In this document: positions 21,833 through 33,441 of the stretch, piece after piece
Layout: every line of letters begins with the position of its first letter
How positions within the stretch are numbered: the stretch's first letter is position 1
From: Cherax quadricarinatus
Taxonomy: Eukaryota > Arthropoda > Malacostraca > Decapoda > Parastacidae
DNA length: 64,000 bases
Reading direction: 5' to 3'
Assembly: GCF_038502225.1 (NCBI RefSeq)
Contig: NW_027195363.1
Span: 62,501 to 126,500, forward strand
Translations under genes and position numbers: made by a program
Notes under the pieces: model-generated
Told to the model about the DNA's origin: nothing
The model's input: only the letters and a program-made list of their open reading frames with translations
Databases searched by the model: none

Positions 21833-22125
21833 TACACTTCAGCAATCTACCACTACACTACACTTCTGCAATCTACCACTACACTACACTTCTGCAATCT
21901 ACCACTATACTACACTTCTGCAATCTACCACTACACTACACTTCTGCAATCTACCACTACACTACACTTCTGCAATCTACTACTACACTACACTTCTGCA
22001 ATCTACCACTACACTACACTTCTGCAATCTACCACTACACTACACTTCTGCAATCTACCACTACACTACACTTCTGGAATCTACCACTATACTACACTTC
22101 TGCAATCTACCACTACACTACAATT
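21833..22125. repeat. 26-bp tandem repeat, about 11 copies
   Basis: Unit: CTACCACTACACTACACTTC plus TGCAAT. Very homogeneous, with single changes (TATAC, GGAAT). The 116-codon open frame follows from the array. Confidence 0.9.
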
Positions 22126-22129
22126 TTTT

Positions 22130-22999
<870 letters not shown>

Positions 23000-23374
23000 A
23001 TATATATATATGCCACTACATCTTTATTGTTTGAGAGTGGAATCTATATAGTCCCACACTGACACAAGGATGCACTTACCCTCCTGCATGCTGCTGTCCT
23101 GTCTTGAGAAGTTATATTTAACCTTTGAAAGAGCCCCAATTATTTTTTAACAAATACCTGTGATTGCTAAGGTTACTGTACCTCACGGTGAGTCTTCCCC
23201 TCGCCAGAGAATATACAATGAGCTAATCACTTAACTACTCGGCTATGACATTCTTACCCTAGCAAAATCTTGTCATTTGTGCGTTTTATATTACTTCAAA
23301 AATTTATTTATTATATTATTCTTATCTGTACTTTATCCACACATACACACATTCAAAGAACGCAACTTTCAAAT
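23000..23374. other. Unassigned interval
   Basis: Nothing recognised. Confidence 0.5.
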
Positions 23375-23480
23375 TACCTTCTTTGTCGTCTTTGTAACTG
23401 GTGCAGCAGGGATTACTAGACTCTTGAGCCAGTCATTATAGTCGCCTCCTACAACATAAATTGCTTACGGAAAAATATTT
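23375..23480 (+). repeat. Dispersed repeat family Y, 3' piece
   Basis: GGGATTACTAGACTCTTG and AGTCGCCTCCTACAACATAA resemble the end of the family Y unit (9575-9800). Confidence 0.35.
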
Positions 23481-23489
23481 CTAATTAGC

Positions 23490-23620
23490 CAAAAAAGGCA
23501 AAATACCGTGACTGGAACAATACACAAATAACCCGCACTTTGTAAATGGTCCAAATCGGACTGAAATGTCGTCGTAAGCTCCTCTCTTCCATGTGCGGGT
23601 TACATGTGTATAAATAATTC
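23490..23620 (+). mobile_element. Hairpin tail of the ACGTCGTCG type (copy E)
   Basis: GGTCCAAATCGGACTGAAAT then GTCGTCGTAAGCTCCTCTC, with TGCGGGTTA following. GGTCC/GGACT forms a 5-bp stem ending in GAAA. Related copies lie at 59440-59830, 60950-61053 (minus) and 61056-61117. It is preceded by ACCGTGACTGGAACAATAC, which elsewhere (60970) is the other end of the same unit. Confidence 0.5.
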
Positions 23621-23909
23621 TAGTCCACTTTTCAATTTCATTTCAAAGGAAACATTGCAAGAGCAGGAACTGTTAATTAAAAATTTGAGAATAAAATGGA
23701 AATGAGTATGTATAGACATACATGCATATACATACATGCTGTGTATCCTCACCGTTAAGGGTAGCTCCTGTTAAAGTTACTCACTATATTACGTGCACCT
23801 CAGACAAAGAAAAGGCCAGCAATGCTGCTAGTGTGTGAAATATTTAACAGGTTTCCAATTCCCATTCCCATGCCATTACTGTATACCTGTCTACTAATGT
23901 ACTACGTGT

Positions 23910-23910
23910 T

Positions 23911-23950
<40 letters not shown>

Positions 23951-23994
23951 CACCTAATTGTGGTTGCAGGGGTCGAATCGTAGCTCCTGTGTGT

Positions 23995-24027
<33 letters not shown>
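23910..24027. repeat. (GT)n and (CA)n flanking a 43-bp LINE-C 3' tail
   Basis: A GT run to 23946 is followed by TACTCACCTAATTGTGGTTG and CAGGGGTCGAATCGTAGCTC (the LINE-C terminus on the minus strand), then GTGTGTA and a CA run to 24027. Confidence 0.75.
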
Positions 24028-24032
<5 letters not shown>

Positions 24033-24059
24033 GAATGAGCTTATACACGATAACTAGCA

Positions 24060-25290
24060 CGGTTTCAAGGAAGTGAAATACTGAGTCACAAAACCTACTG
24101 AAATTTTACAGCAAGGGAGCAAAAGTAACATAGAAGAGAAAGGGGGTGGATAGATTACATTTTCTTCGACTGTAAGAAGGCTTTCGACACAGTTCCACAC
24201 AAGAGATTAGTACAAAAGCTAGAGGAGCACGCAGGAATAACATGAAAGACATTGCAATGGATCAGATAATACCTGACAGGAAGGAGTGATGGTACGTGAA
24301 GAGGTGTCAGAGTGGGTTCCTGTGACAAGCGGTGGTCCTCAGGGGTCCGTCCTAGGACCAGTGCTATTTCTGGTATATGAAAATGAAATGAAGGAATGGA
24401 TAGATTTAGAGGTGTCTCTCTTTGTAGACGATGTGAAGGTAATGAGAAGAATTCATACGAATGAAGATCAAGTAGGCCTACAAATGGATCTGAACAGGCT
24501 GCAAGCCTGGTCCAGCTCCTGGAGTTTAACCCCACCAAGTGCAAAGTCATGAAGATTGGGGAAGGTCAAATAAGATCGCAGGCGGAGTACAAGTTAGGGA
24601 TGGGGGGGGGGGCAAAGACTATAAACCACACTCAGGGAAAAGGATCTTGGGATGAATATTATACCGAGAACATCAACCAAATAACTGGTGCAGGATATGG
24701 GCGGCTGGCAAACCTAAGGAGAGCGCTTCGAGACCTGAGTAACGAGTCATTCAAGACACTGTACACCGTGTACGTCAGACCATATTGGAGTGTGCAGCAC
24801 CAGTATTGAACCCACAACTGGTCAAGCACGTCAAGAAATTAGAGGAAGTGCTATGGGTTGTAACAAGACTAGTCCTGAAGTTGAGAGGGTATGTCCTATG
24901 AGGAGAGGTTAAGGGAACTCAACCTGATGACACTGGAGGATAGGAGGAACAGAGGGAATATGATAACGGCATTTAAAATACTGAGAAGAATTGACAAGGT
25001 GGATAGGGACAATATTTCAGAAATGGGACACAAGAACAAGGGGTCACAACTGGAAGTTGAAAACCCAGATGAGTCACGGGGATGTTAGGAAGTATTTTTT
25101 TCAGTCATAGAGTTGTCAGGAAGAGGAACAATCTAGAGAGTGATATAGTGGAGTTAGGATTCATATGTAGCTTTAAGGAGAGGTACGATGAAGCACATGT
25201 AGCAGGGAGAGGTTGGACTTAGTAGCGGCCAGCGAAAAGGCGGGGTCAAAAGCTGTGAATCGACCCCTGCAACCACAAATTGGTGAATAC
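24060..25290 (+). pseudogene. LINE-C: RT and 3' end, 5'-truncated
   Basis: Non-LTR RT in order: FDCKKAFDTVPHKRLVQK near 24168 (after frame repair by eye), QGSVLGPVLF at 24338, LFVDDVKVM near 24420 (first residue pair of FADD changed to FVDD), NPTKCKVMKIG near 24530. Then INQITGAGYGRLANLRRAL, LYTVYVRP, MSYEERLRELNLMTLE at 24889, and a C-terminal FFSVIELSGR at about 25100. The 3' end is TGAATCGACCCCTGCAACCA near 25256. Several frame shifts and stops. Same family as 61118-64000 on the minus strand. Confidence 0.85.
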
Positions 25291-25344
25291 CCACAAGCCG
25301 CCTCCCACAGAGGAAAAGCGACCCAAAACAAGACAAAAATACAT

Positions 25345-25532
25345 TCACTGTCATTCATTCAATCCCTGTCTCGCCGGAAGCGCTAACTTCACAGTTGAGA
25401 CGGTTCTCAGAACAACAACATCCCCACCCTTCCTCCAGATTGCAGGCATTGTACTTCCCACCTCCAGGACGCATGTCCAGTTAACCGGTTTTCCCTATAT
25501 TCCTTGTTCACTCTCCAGTAGCAAATCAAGTT
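25345..25532 (+). repeat. Dispersed repeat family W
   Basis: TCATTCAATCCCTGTCTCG, CAGATTGCAGGCATTGTAC, TTCCCACCTCCAGGACGC and CCAGTTAACCGGTTTTCCC. I remember a common decapod repeat with this order. It lies between LINE-C and LINE-D. Confidence 0.45.
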
Positions 25533-25534
25533 AT

Positions 25535-26345
25535 AGAAGCAATATCAAAGATTTATAGATCTATAGCACTAACGTCCCACTTCATAAAAACTTTTGAAAG
25601 AGTTCTAAAAGGCAAGACAGCCAACCACTTAGATTACCAACAAGTGCACAACCCAGGGCAACATGGGTTTAAAGCAAGTAGCTCTTTCCTCTCTTAACTA
25701 TTTGATCACTATGACTTGGTCTTGGATGCACTGGAGGACAAACAGAATGCAGATGTATCATACACAGTCACTGTAAAAGCCTTCAACAAGTGCGACCATG
25801 GAGTAATAAATGCCTGTTAAAGGAGTAAATGGAAATTTTGGCACATGGATCTTTTACTTTCTAACCAACAGAGCACACAGAATAAAAGGAAACAGTTAAT
25901 TCGGAGGCTGCCACAATGAAAAACTCGGTTACACATGGTACTATATTCGTTCCCATCTTTATCCTCATCTACATAACTGATATAAATATAACTGTAAACC
26001 ACAGCATCATGTCGTTCTTTGCTGACGATACTAGAATTTTCATGAGTGTGATCCACTGATGACACCATAAATCCCCAGACGCATTTAGACCAAGTCATCC
26101 AATGGGTCTCAGACAACAACATGAGGTTTAATGAGGGAATTTCAGTTACTCCGTTATGGAAAACTTGGGGAAATAAAAGCTATATTGGAATAAGAAGCAA
26201 ATAATAACCACATAATAAAGCGAAAATCTAATATGAAGAACTTACGCGTGATAATGTCAGAGGATTTCACTTTCAAAACTCACAACTGCGAGGAACATGA
26301 TAGGATGGATAATGAGAACCTTCAAAACAAGGCATGCCAAGTCAA
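25535..26345 (+). pseudogene. LINE-D: RT fragment, 5'- and 3'-decayed
   Basis: Blocks in order: IALTSHFIKTFERVLK near 25568, NPGQHGFKASSSFLS near 25645, an acidic palm remnant TVKAFNKCDHGV near 25770, FFADDTR-like near 26015 (TCATGTCG TTCTTTGCTGACGATACT), VIQWVSDNNMRFN near 26095, and LRVIMSEDFTFKTH near 26245. The GVPQGS block has been lost to a deletion or frame shift. The YRPIALTSH signature is the same as the end of the LINE-D copy at 36867-38526, so the two are one family. Confidence 0.75.
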
Positions 26346-26485
26346 TGATGATCCTATTTTTGAAAATCTATTTTGTCAATGTATTTTGTCTTTAAATAAA
26401 GTCTATATAAAATATACGGGGTGGTAGGAGACAACAATTTTCAAACAGCTCCGGGGGAAACCTTGAGTTTTCCCTGAAGCAAGTT
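26346..26485 (+). repeat. LINE 3'-tail debris
   Basis: GGTAGGAGACAACAATTTTC, CAGCTCCGGGGGAAACC and TCCCTGAAGCAAG resemble a decapod LINE 3' tail I remember. It runs directly into a TA microsatellite. Confidence 0.35.
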
Positions 26486-27019
<534 letters not shown>

Positions 27020-27066
27020 ATATATATATGGTTGCGGTTGTGTAACCCTCTGTTCTTCCCCCTACC

Positions 27067-27068
<2 letters not shown>

Positions 27069-27132
<64 letters not shown>
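27069..27132. repeat. (CT)n microsatellite
   Basis: Uninterrupted CT run. Confidence 0.95.
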
Positions 27133-27135
<3 letters not shown>

Positions 27136-27754
27136 AGAAAGAAGTAGTAACTAATGGCATAACGTGATCAGGTGGCCTCCTCCACTATGGAAGGTATGTA
27201 GTAGTGGAGACGCTGTACACGGCGCAGAAGTGTTATTATTGAGGTGATATGGAGGTAGACGTGACGGGGGTTTTATGGACGAAAACAAGATATAATATTG
27301 TGTTTGTTTCCTCTCATGTGTTGTACGACAAGACAAAGCTCTTGTAACTCTCTAGGTATCTAGGTATTTCTCATCCCTAGGCAAGCCCAAGTGGTAGCCA
27401 CACGTACCCTCTCTCGTTCACTCGCTCGGACTCTGGCACGTCATTATTCGTGTGTATTTTACGACCAATAAAGAAGCAGACACAAACCGTGTATCGCTCC
27501 ATCCATCTACTAACAACACCGATATCCACTCCCAGCCTCTTATTAAATCGTTTAATAGAAAATTAAGACGGCACTAATGCTTTGTAAATTGCTCAAGCTA
27601 AATATAGTATTTAATAATAAACACAAATATTTTATGCAAATATTTATAAAGAATATAGCAGTTATTTAACTAAAAACTATTGATCATGTCAGGTTGTCCA
27701 GTAAATTACGTAGCGGTTATACAAATTTGATAAATTATGGTAAATTATTTAACT
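27133..27754. other. Unassigned interval, possible solo-LTR-like segment
   Basis: 27325-27515 has features seen in LTRs: CTCGTTCACTCGCTCGGACTC, then CCAATAAAGAAGCAG (a polyadenylation-type signal) and a following run. I could not define TG...CA ends or a target duplication, so the LTR idea is weak. The rest shows nothing. Confidence 0.2.
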
Positions 27755-27798
27755 GTTGCAGTGTCTGACAAGATGTTCATCTTGTCAGACACTGCAAC
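27755..27798. repeat. Perfect 44-bp palindrome (21-bp arms, TT spacer)
   Basis: GTTGCAGTGTCTGACAAGATG at 27755-27775, TT, then its exact reverse complement at 27778-27798. Confidence 0.95.
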
Positions 27799-28180
27799 AC
27801 ATGGCATCTTGGAACAGAAAACACCTTGGACAAGCTTTTCAAGTGAGAAGTGTTGGATCTGAGAGGGACATGACCTCTCAGTGGCTACATTCTCACTACT
27901 ACTACTACTACTCTGCACCTCTCCTTCCGACAGTATTTAAGTCTCCGCACTGTCGCTTGATCTTCAGATAGTTCCTGACTATGGAACTGAACTTCTCCAG
28001 GCCGAGGGACTGACAACCTCAAATTCTACGACTTCAAGGGTGATGGACTGATTACATCGTCTTCACATCTCTACTGTTCCTGCCTACTTTCTGTATTCGA
28101 CTGAAGAAGCCTACTGTGTAGGCGAAACGTTTCGGAATAAAGTTGTCTAACTGTTGCATATGTGTCTTACCTAACAACCT
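27799..28180 (+). mobile_element. Hairpin tail, Penelope-like (copy B)
   Basis: At 28101: CTGAAGA, A, GCCTAC, TGT, GTAGGC, GAAACGTTTC, then GGAATAAAG and TGTTGCATATGTGTCTTAC. The 6-bp stem is perfect. Upstream (27926-27990) is a promoter-like GTATTTAAG. The palindrome 27755-27798 immediately precedes it. Element identity is inferred from architecture only; there is no RT or GIY-YIG frame here. Confidence 0.45.
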
Positions 28181-29127
28181 GTCGGTATTGTATACCATTT
28201 TGATGTTCAAAGATAAAACTGTTGCACATGCGTCTTACCAAAAGAGAATGCAAATTAAGAGACTCAAGTCCTACTACGTAGACTGTAAGGGCGTGGCCAT
28301 TCGAGTAAGAATGAGGTAGGTTGCAGGGCGCTCATACTTAGAGAGGTGAGCATCACCACATTTGAAGTCCGACAAGCGCAACCTTCTCTCGGTCAGCCAT
28401 TCTTTTCCTTTCGACTTTCTTAAGTCACTTCATGTTGTATTACGCAGTGGAAAAAAATGGCTTTGACGTGGCAGATCGAGTTTTTTCCCCATGGCTATAC
28501 AGAGGTAAAGAAATGAGGGAGAGAATTAGAGAAAAAAAACTCACTAGGATCGTGGTAAAAATTAAACTAAAAATCGAAATCGATTAATGCATCATAAAAG
28601 ATACTCTCTTGAATGAACTATAGTCTGGAACAGTAGTATATCATTGTATAGTATCTGGAACAGTAGTATATCATTGTATAGTACGTGCTCGAAGCAGGCG
28701 CCAAGTGTTCCTGGTGCAGTTCATTACGAAGTAATTGTAACTGAAGCAGAATGTAATTAAAGTTTTGTTTAGAAATTATAATTGAATTTTCAGATTAGGT
28801 ATAAGCTAGACTTGTCTTGCTTATACCTGCTTAAATTACATCATAAAACTAAGGCTAATGGCAAAATGAATGTACACATCAAACAGTACACAACTGTAGC
28901 TTCTGGTGTGATTATTCTTGTTAAGGTCACGTCCTGAACGTGAACTGCAGAGAGTCATTTTTTACTTGGGCGTTATGAGACTGGGCCCCTTTCCTTAATC
29001 GGAGTGGAGAATTGTTGACGAATAGGCGCATTGTTTCGTTAGGAGCAAAGTTTATTTTTGAATGCTGGAAACCATTGGTTATGAATAAACGTTAATGGTT
29101 TTCATGAACATCTCTCACTAATGAATG
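28181..29127. other. Unassigned interval with a 30-bp direct duplication
   Basis: TCTGGAACAGTAGTATATCA plus TTGTATAGTA occurs twice in tandem at about 28624-28683. Otherwise nothing recognised. Confidence 0.6.
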
Positions 29128-32100
29128 AGAAACCTGGTGAGTGTAGTGTGGACCTGGTGAGTGTAGTGTAGACCTCGTGAGTGTAGTGTGGACCTGGGGA
29201 GTGTACTGTGGAAATTGGGAGTGTATTGTGGCCCTGTTGAGTGTATTGTGGCCCTGTTGAGTGTAGTGTTGACCTGGTGACTATAGTGTGGACATGGTTA
29301 ATGTACTGTGGAAATGGTGAGTGTAGTGTGGACCTGGCGAGTGTAGTGTGGAACTGGGGAGTATAGTGTCGCCTTGGTGAGTGTAGTGTGGAATTGGTGA
29401 CTGTAGTGTGGACCTGGTGAGTGTAGTGTGGAAGTGGGGAGTGTAGTGTGGACCTGGTGAGTGTAGTTTGAATCTTGTGAGTGTACTGTGGACCTGGTGA
29501 GTGTAGTGTGGACTACGCGAGTGTAATGTGGTCCTGGTGAGTGTAGTGTGGACCTGGTGAGTGTAGTTTGGACATAGCGTGTGTAGTGTGGACCTGCTGA
29601 GTGTAGTGTGAACCAATTGAGTGTAGTGTGGAGCTGGTGAGTGTAGTGTGAACCTGGTGAGTGTAGTGTGAACCTGGTGAGTGTAGTGTGGACCTGTTGA
29701 GTGTAGTGTGGACCTGGTGAGTGTATTTAGGAACTGGTGTGAGTAGTGTGAATCTGGTGAGTGTAGTGTGAACCTGGTAGTGTGGACCTAGTGAGTGTAG
29801 TGTGGACCTGGTGAGTGTAGTGTGGACCTGGTGAGTGTAGTGTGAACCTGGTGAGTGTATTTAGGAACTGGTGTGAGTAGTGTGAATCTGGTGAGTGTAG
29901 TGTGGACCTGGTGGGTGTAGTGTGGACCTGGGGAGCGTAGTGTGGACCTTGTGAGTGAAGTGTTGACTTGGTGAGTGTTGTGTGGACCTGGCGAATGTAG
30001 TATGGACCTCGTTATAGTGTAATGTGGACCCGATGACAGTGTAGTATGGACCTGCTGAGAGTGAAGTGTGCACCTGGTGAGTGTAGTGTGAACATGGAGG
30101 GTGTAGTTTGGACCTGGTAAGAGCAGTGTGGACCTAGTGAGTGTAGTGGGGACCTGGAAAGTGTAGTGTGAACCTGGTGTATAGAGTGGAACTGGTGAGT
30201 GCAGTGTGGAACTGGTGAGTGTAGTGTGAACCTGGTGAGTGTAGCGTGGGACTGGGGAGTGTACTGTGGAACTGGCGACTGTAGTGTGGACCTGGTGAGT
30301 GTGAAGTGTGGAGCTGGTGAGAGGGTAGTGTGGTCCTGGTGAATGTAGTGTCGACCTGGTGAGTATGTAGTGTGAACCTGGTGAGAATGAAGTGTGGACC
30401 TGGTAAGTGTAGTTTGGACCTGGTGAGAATCTATTGTGGACCTGGTGAGTGTAGTGTAGACCTAGTGAGTGTAGTTTGGACCTTGTGAGTGTAGTGTGGA
30501 TGAGGTGTGTGTAGTGTGGACCTGGTGAGTGTAGTGTGGAAACGGTGAGAGTGTAGTGTGGACGTGGTGAGTGTAGTGTGGACCTGGTGAGTGTAGTGTG
30601 GACCTGGTGAGTGTGTAGTGTGAACGTGGTGAGTGTAGTGTGAACGTGGTGAGTGTAATGTGGACCTGATTAGTGTAGTGTGGACCTGGTGAAAGTGTAG
30701 TGTGGACGTGGTGAGTGTGTAGTGTGGACCTGGTGAGAGTGCAGTGTGTACCTGGTGAGTGTAGTTTGGATCAGGTGAGTGTAGTGAGGGCCTGGCGAGT
30801 GTAGTGTGAACCTGATGAGAGTGTAGTTTGGACCTAGTGAGAGTGCAGTGTGGACCTGTTGAGTGTAATGTGGACCTGGTGAGAGTGTAGTGTGGACCTG
30901 ATGAATGTAGCGTGGAAATAGTGAGTGTAGTTTCGACCTGGTGATAGTGTAGTGTGGACCTGGTGAGAGTGTAGTGTGGACCTGGTGAGAGTGTAGTGTG
31001 AACCTGGTGAGTGTAGTGTGCACCTGATGAGATGTGTAGTGTGGACCTGGTGAGAGTGGAGTATGGGTCTGGTGAGAGTGTAGTGTGAACCTGATGTGAG
31101 TGTAGTGTGGACCTGGTGAGAGTGTAGAGTGGACCTGGTGAGAGTGTAGTGTGAACGTGGTGAGAGTGTAGTTTGAACCTGATGAGTGTAGTGTGTACAT
31201 GGTGAGTGTAGTGTTTACCTGGTGAGTGTAGTGTGGACCTGCTCAGAGTGTAGTGTGGACCTGGTGAGTGTAGTGTGGACCTGGTGAGTGTAGTTTGGAC
31301 CTGCTGAGAGTGTAGTGTGCACCTGGCGATAGTGAAGTGTGGACCTGGTGAGTGTAGTGTGGACCTGGTGAGTGTAGTGTGGACCTGCTGAGAGTGTACT
31401 GTGAACCTGGTGAGAGTGTAGTGTGGACCTGATGAATGTAGCGTGGAAATAGTGAGTGTAGATTCGACCTGGTGATAGTGTAGTGTGGACCTGGTGAGAG
31501 TGTAGGGTGGACCTGGTGAGGGTGTAGTGTCGACATGGTGAGAGAGTAGTGTGAACCTGGTGAGTGTAGTGTGCACCTGATGAGATGTGTAGTGTGGACC
31601 TGGTGAGAGTGTAGTATGGGTCTGGTGAGAGTGTAGTGTGAACCTGGTGAGAGTGTAGAGTGGACCTGGTGAGAGTGTAGTGTAAACGTGGTGAGAGTGT
31701 AGTGTGGACCTGGTAAGAGTTTAGTGCGGACCAGGTGAGCGTAGTGTGGACTTGCTGAGAGTGTAGTGTCGACCTGGTGAGTGTAGGGTGGACCTGGTGA
31801 ATATAGTGTGAACCTGGTGAGTGTAGTTTGGACCTGGTGAGTGTAGTGTGGACCTGGTGGGAGTGTAGCGTGGACCTGGTGGGTGTAGTGCGTTCCTCGT
31901 GAGAGTATAGTGTGGACCTGGTGGGTATAGTGTGGACCAGTTGAGTGTGTAGTGTGGACCTGGTGAGAGTGTAGTGTGGACCTGTGAGAGTGTAGTGTGG
32001 ACCTGATGAGAGTGTAGTGTGGAACTGGTGAGTGTAGTGTGGACCTGGTGAGAGTGAAGTGTGGACCTGGTGAGAGTGTAGCGTGGACCTGGTGAGAGTG

Positions 32101-32812
32101 TAGTGTGGACCTGGTGCGAGTGTAGTGTGGACCTGGTAAGAGTGTAGTGTGGATCTGGTGGGTGTAGTGTGGATCTGGTGGGTGTAGTGTGGACCTGGTG
32201 AGTGTAGTGTAGACCTGGTGAGTGTAGTGTGGACCTGGTGAGTGTAGTGTGGACCTGGTGAGAGTAGTGCGGACCTGGCATGTGTAGTGTGGAACTGGTG
32301 AGCGTTGTGTGTACCTGGAGAGTGTTATGTGGACCTGGGGAGTGTAGTATGGACCTGGTGAGTGTAGTGTGAACCTGGTGGCTGAAGTGTGAACCTGGTG
32401 AGTGTTGTGTTAACATGGGGAGTGTAGTGTGGACCTGGTGAGTGTAGTGTGGACCTGGTGAGTGCAGTGTGGACCTAGTGAGTGTAGTGTGGACCTGGTG
32501 AATGTAGTTGGGACCTGGTAAGTGTAGTGTGAACCTGGGGAGGGTAGTGTGGACTTGGTGAGTGTTGTGTGAACCTGGTGAGTGTAGTATGGACCTGGTG
32601 AGTGTAGTGTGGACCTGGAGAGTGTAGTGTGGACCTACTGAGTGTAGTGTGAACCTGGTGAGTGTTGTGTGAACCTGGTGAGTGTAGTATGGACCTGGTG
32701 AGTGTAGTGTGGACCTGGAGAGTGTAGTGTGGACCTGGTGAGTGTAGTGTGAACCTGGTTATTGCAGTGTGGACCTGGCGAGTGCAGTGTAGACCTGGTG
32801 AGTGTGGTACAC
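29128..32812 (+). repeat. 20-bp minisatellite, forward array (3.7 kb)
   Basis: Unit GTGTAGTGTGGACCTGGTGA, with a 22-bp variant carrying an extra GA (GAGAGTGTAG...). About 180 units at 75-95 percent identity. Higher-order structure: about 270 bp at 30893-31165 recurs at 31430-31690, and a five-unit, 100-bp block repeats at 32555-32755. The long minus-strand frames (for example 30431-31576) arise from the repeat. The array reappears in reverse complement at 41038-43566. Confidence 0.95.
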
Positions 32813-33441
32813 TATGTTCCACAAGATTTGTCTTTATTGTTCACAATCTTATCACTAAAGAAGCTGATCACACTTCTCTTATGTGTTTATTGTTTTTTAT
32901 GAGATACTTTGTTCACACTAACGCACAGATCGTTCTTTGTTGGTTATCCTAGCGTCAATGTCACTCTCAGTAGTCAAAAGTAATCTGAAGACGCCACAAC
33001 GCCCCACGCCGTCACTGCCCCCAGCACAAAGGAAAAGCTGACCTAGTACTTTTGCTTCCTTGCCACTTCCTCAATGAAGCAAAGCAGAATGTTTAAATCT
33101 TGCTGTCTTAAGCATAGACAACAATGTCCACTATCTTTACTATGGTAATAAAGTGGGAGCAGGATTTTCCTTAATTGTCCTGCTAAAGTAAGAGATGTAC
33201 TGTCTCTTATTAAAATACACTCTGCAACACTGGACTGCAAGGAGCAGCAGTCGCTGCACCACGCCGCATACTCGTACTGGATCTGCGATCAATTACTCAC
33301 TGTAGCAGTAAACAAGACGCTTGCCCCTTCTGAGAGGGCTGGGCCCCTCAGGGCTGAAAGGGGCTGAAGGAGGCCTGATACCCCCCTCCTGGAGAAAATT
33401 TCTCCACACTGGGGGGGCGGCGGAGGTTCGCTGCAGGTGAA
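32813..33441 (-). other. BEL/Pao 3' flank, probable LTR region
   Basis: Lies just downstream of the BEL polyprotein on the minus strand. A purine-rich AGGAGGGGGG (minus strand, 33390-33381) could be the polypurine tract. The following GC-rich and then AT-rich sequence would be the LTR, but ends and duplications were not identified. No second LTR was found at the other side. Confidence 0.35.

Noticed and set aside
25280..25558. 92-codon gene with Cys/Thr-rich sequence
   Set aside because: It overlaps the dispersed family W repeat and the LINE-C terminus.
27325..27515. Solo LTR
   Set aside because: An AATAAA-type signal and LTR-like base composition, but no TG...CA ends or target duplication could be defined. 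Kept only as a low-confidence note.
30431..31576. 381-codon minus-strand frame in the 20-bp array
   Set aside because: Repeat-derived. The 20-bp period shifts frames every unit and the protein merely cycles through them.
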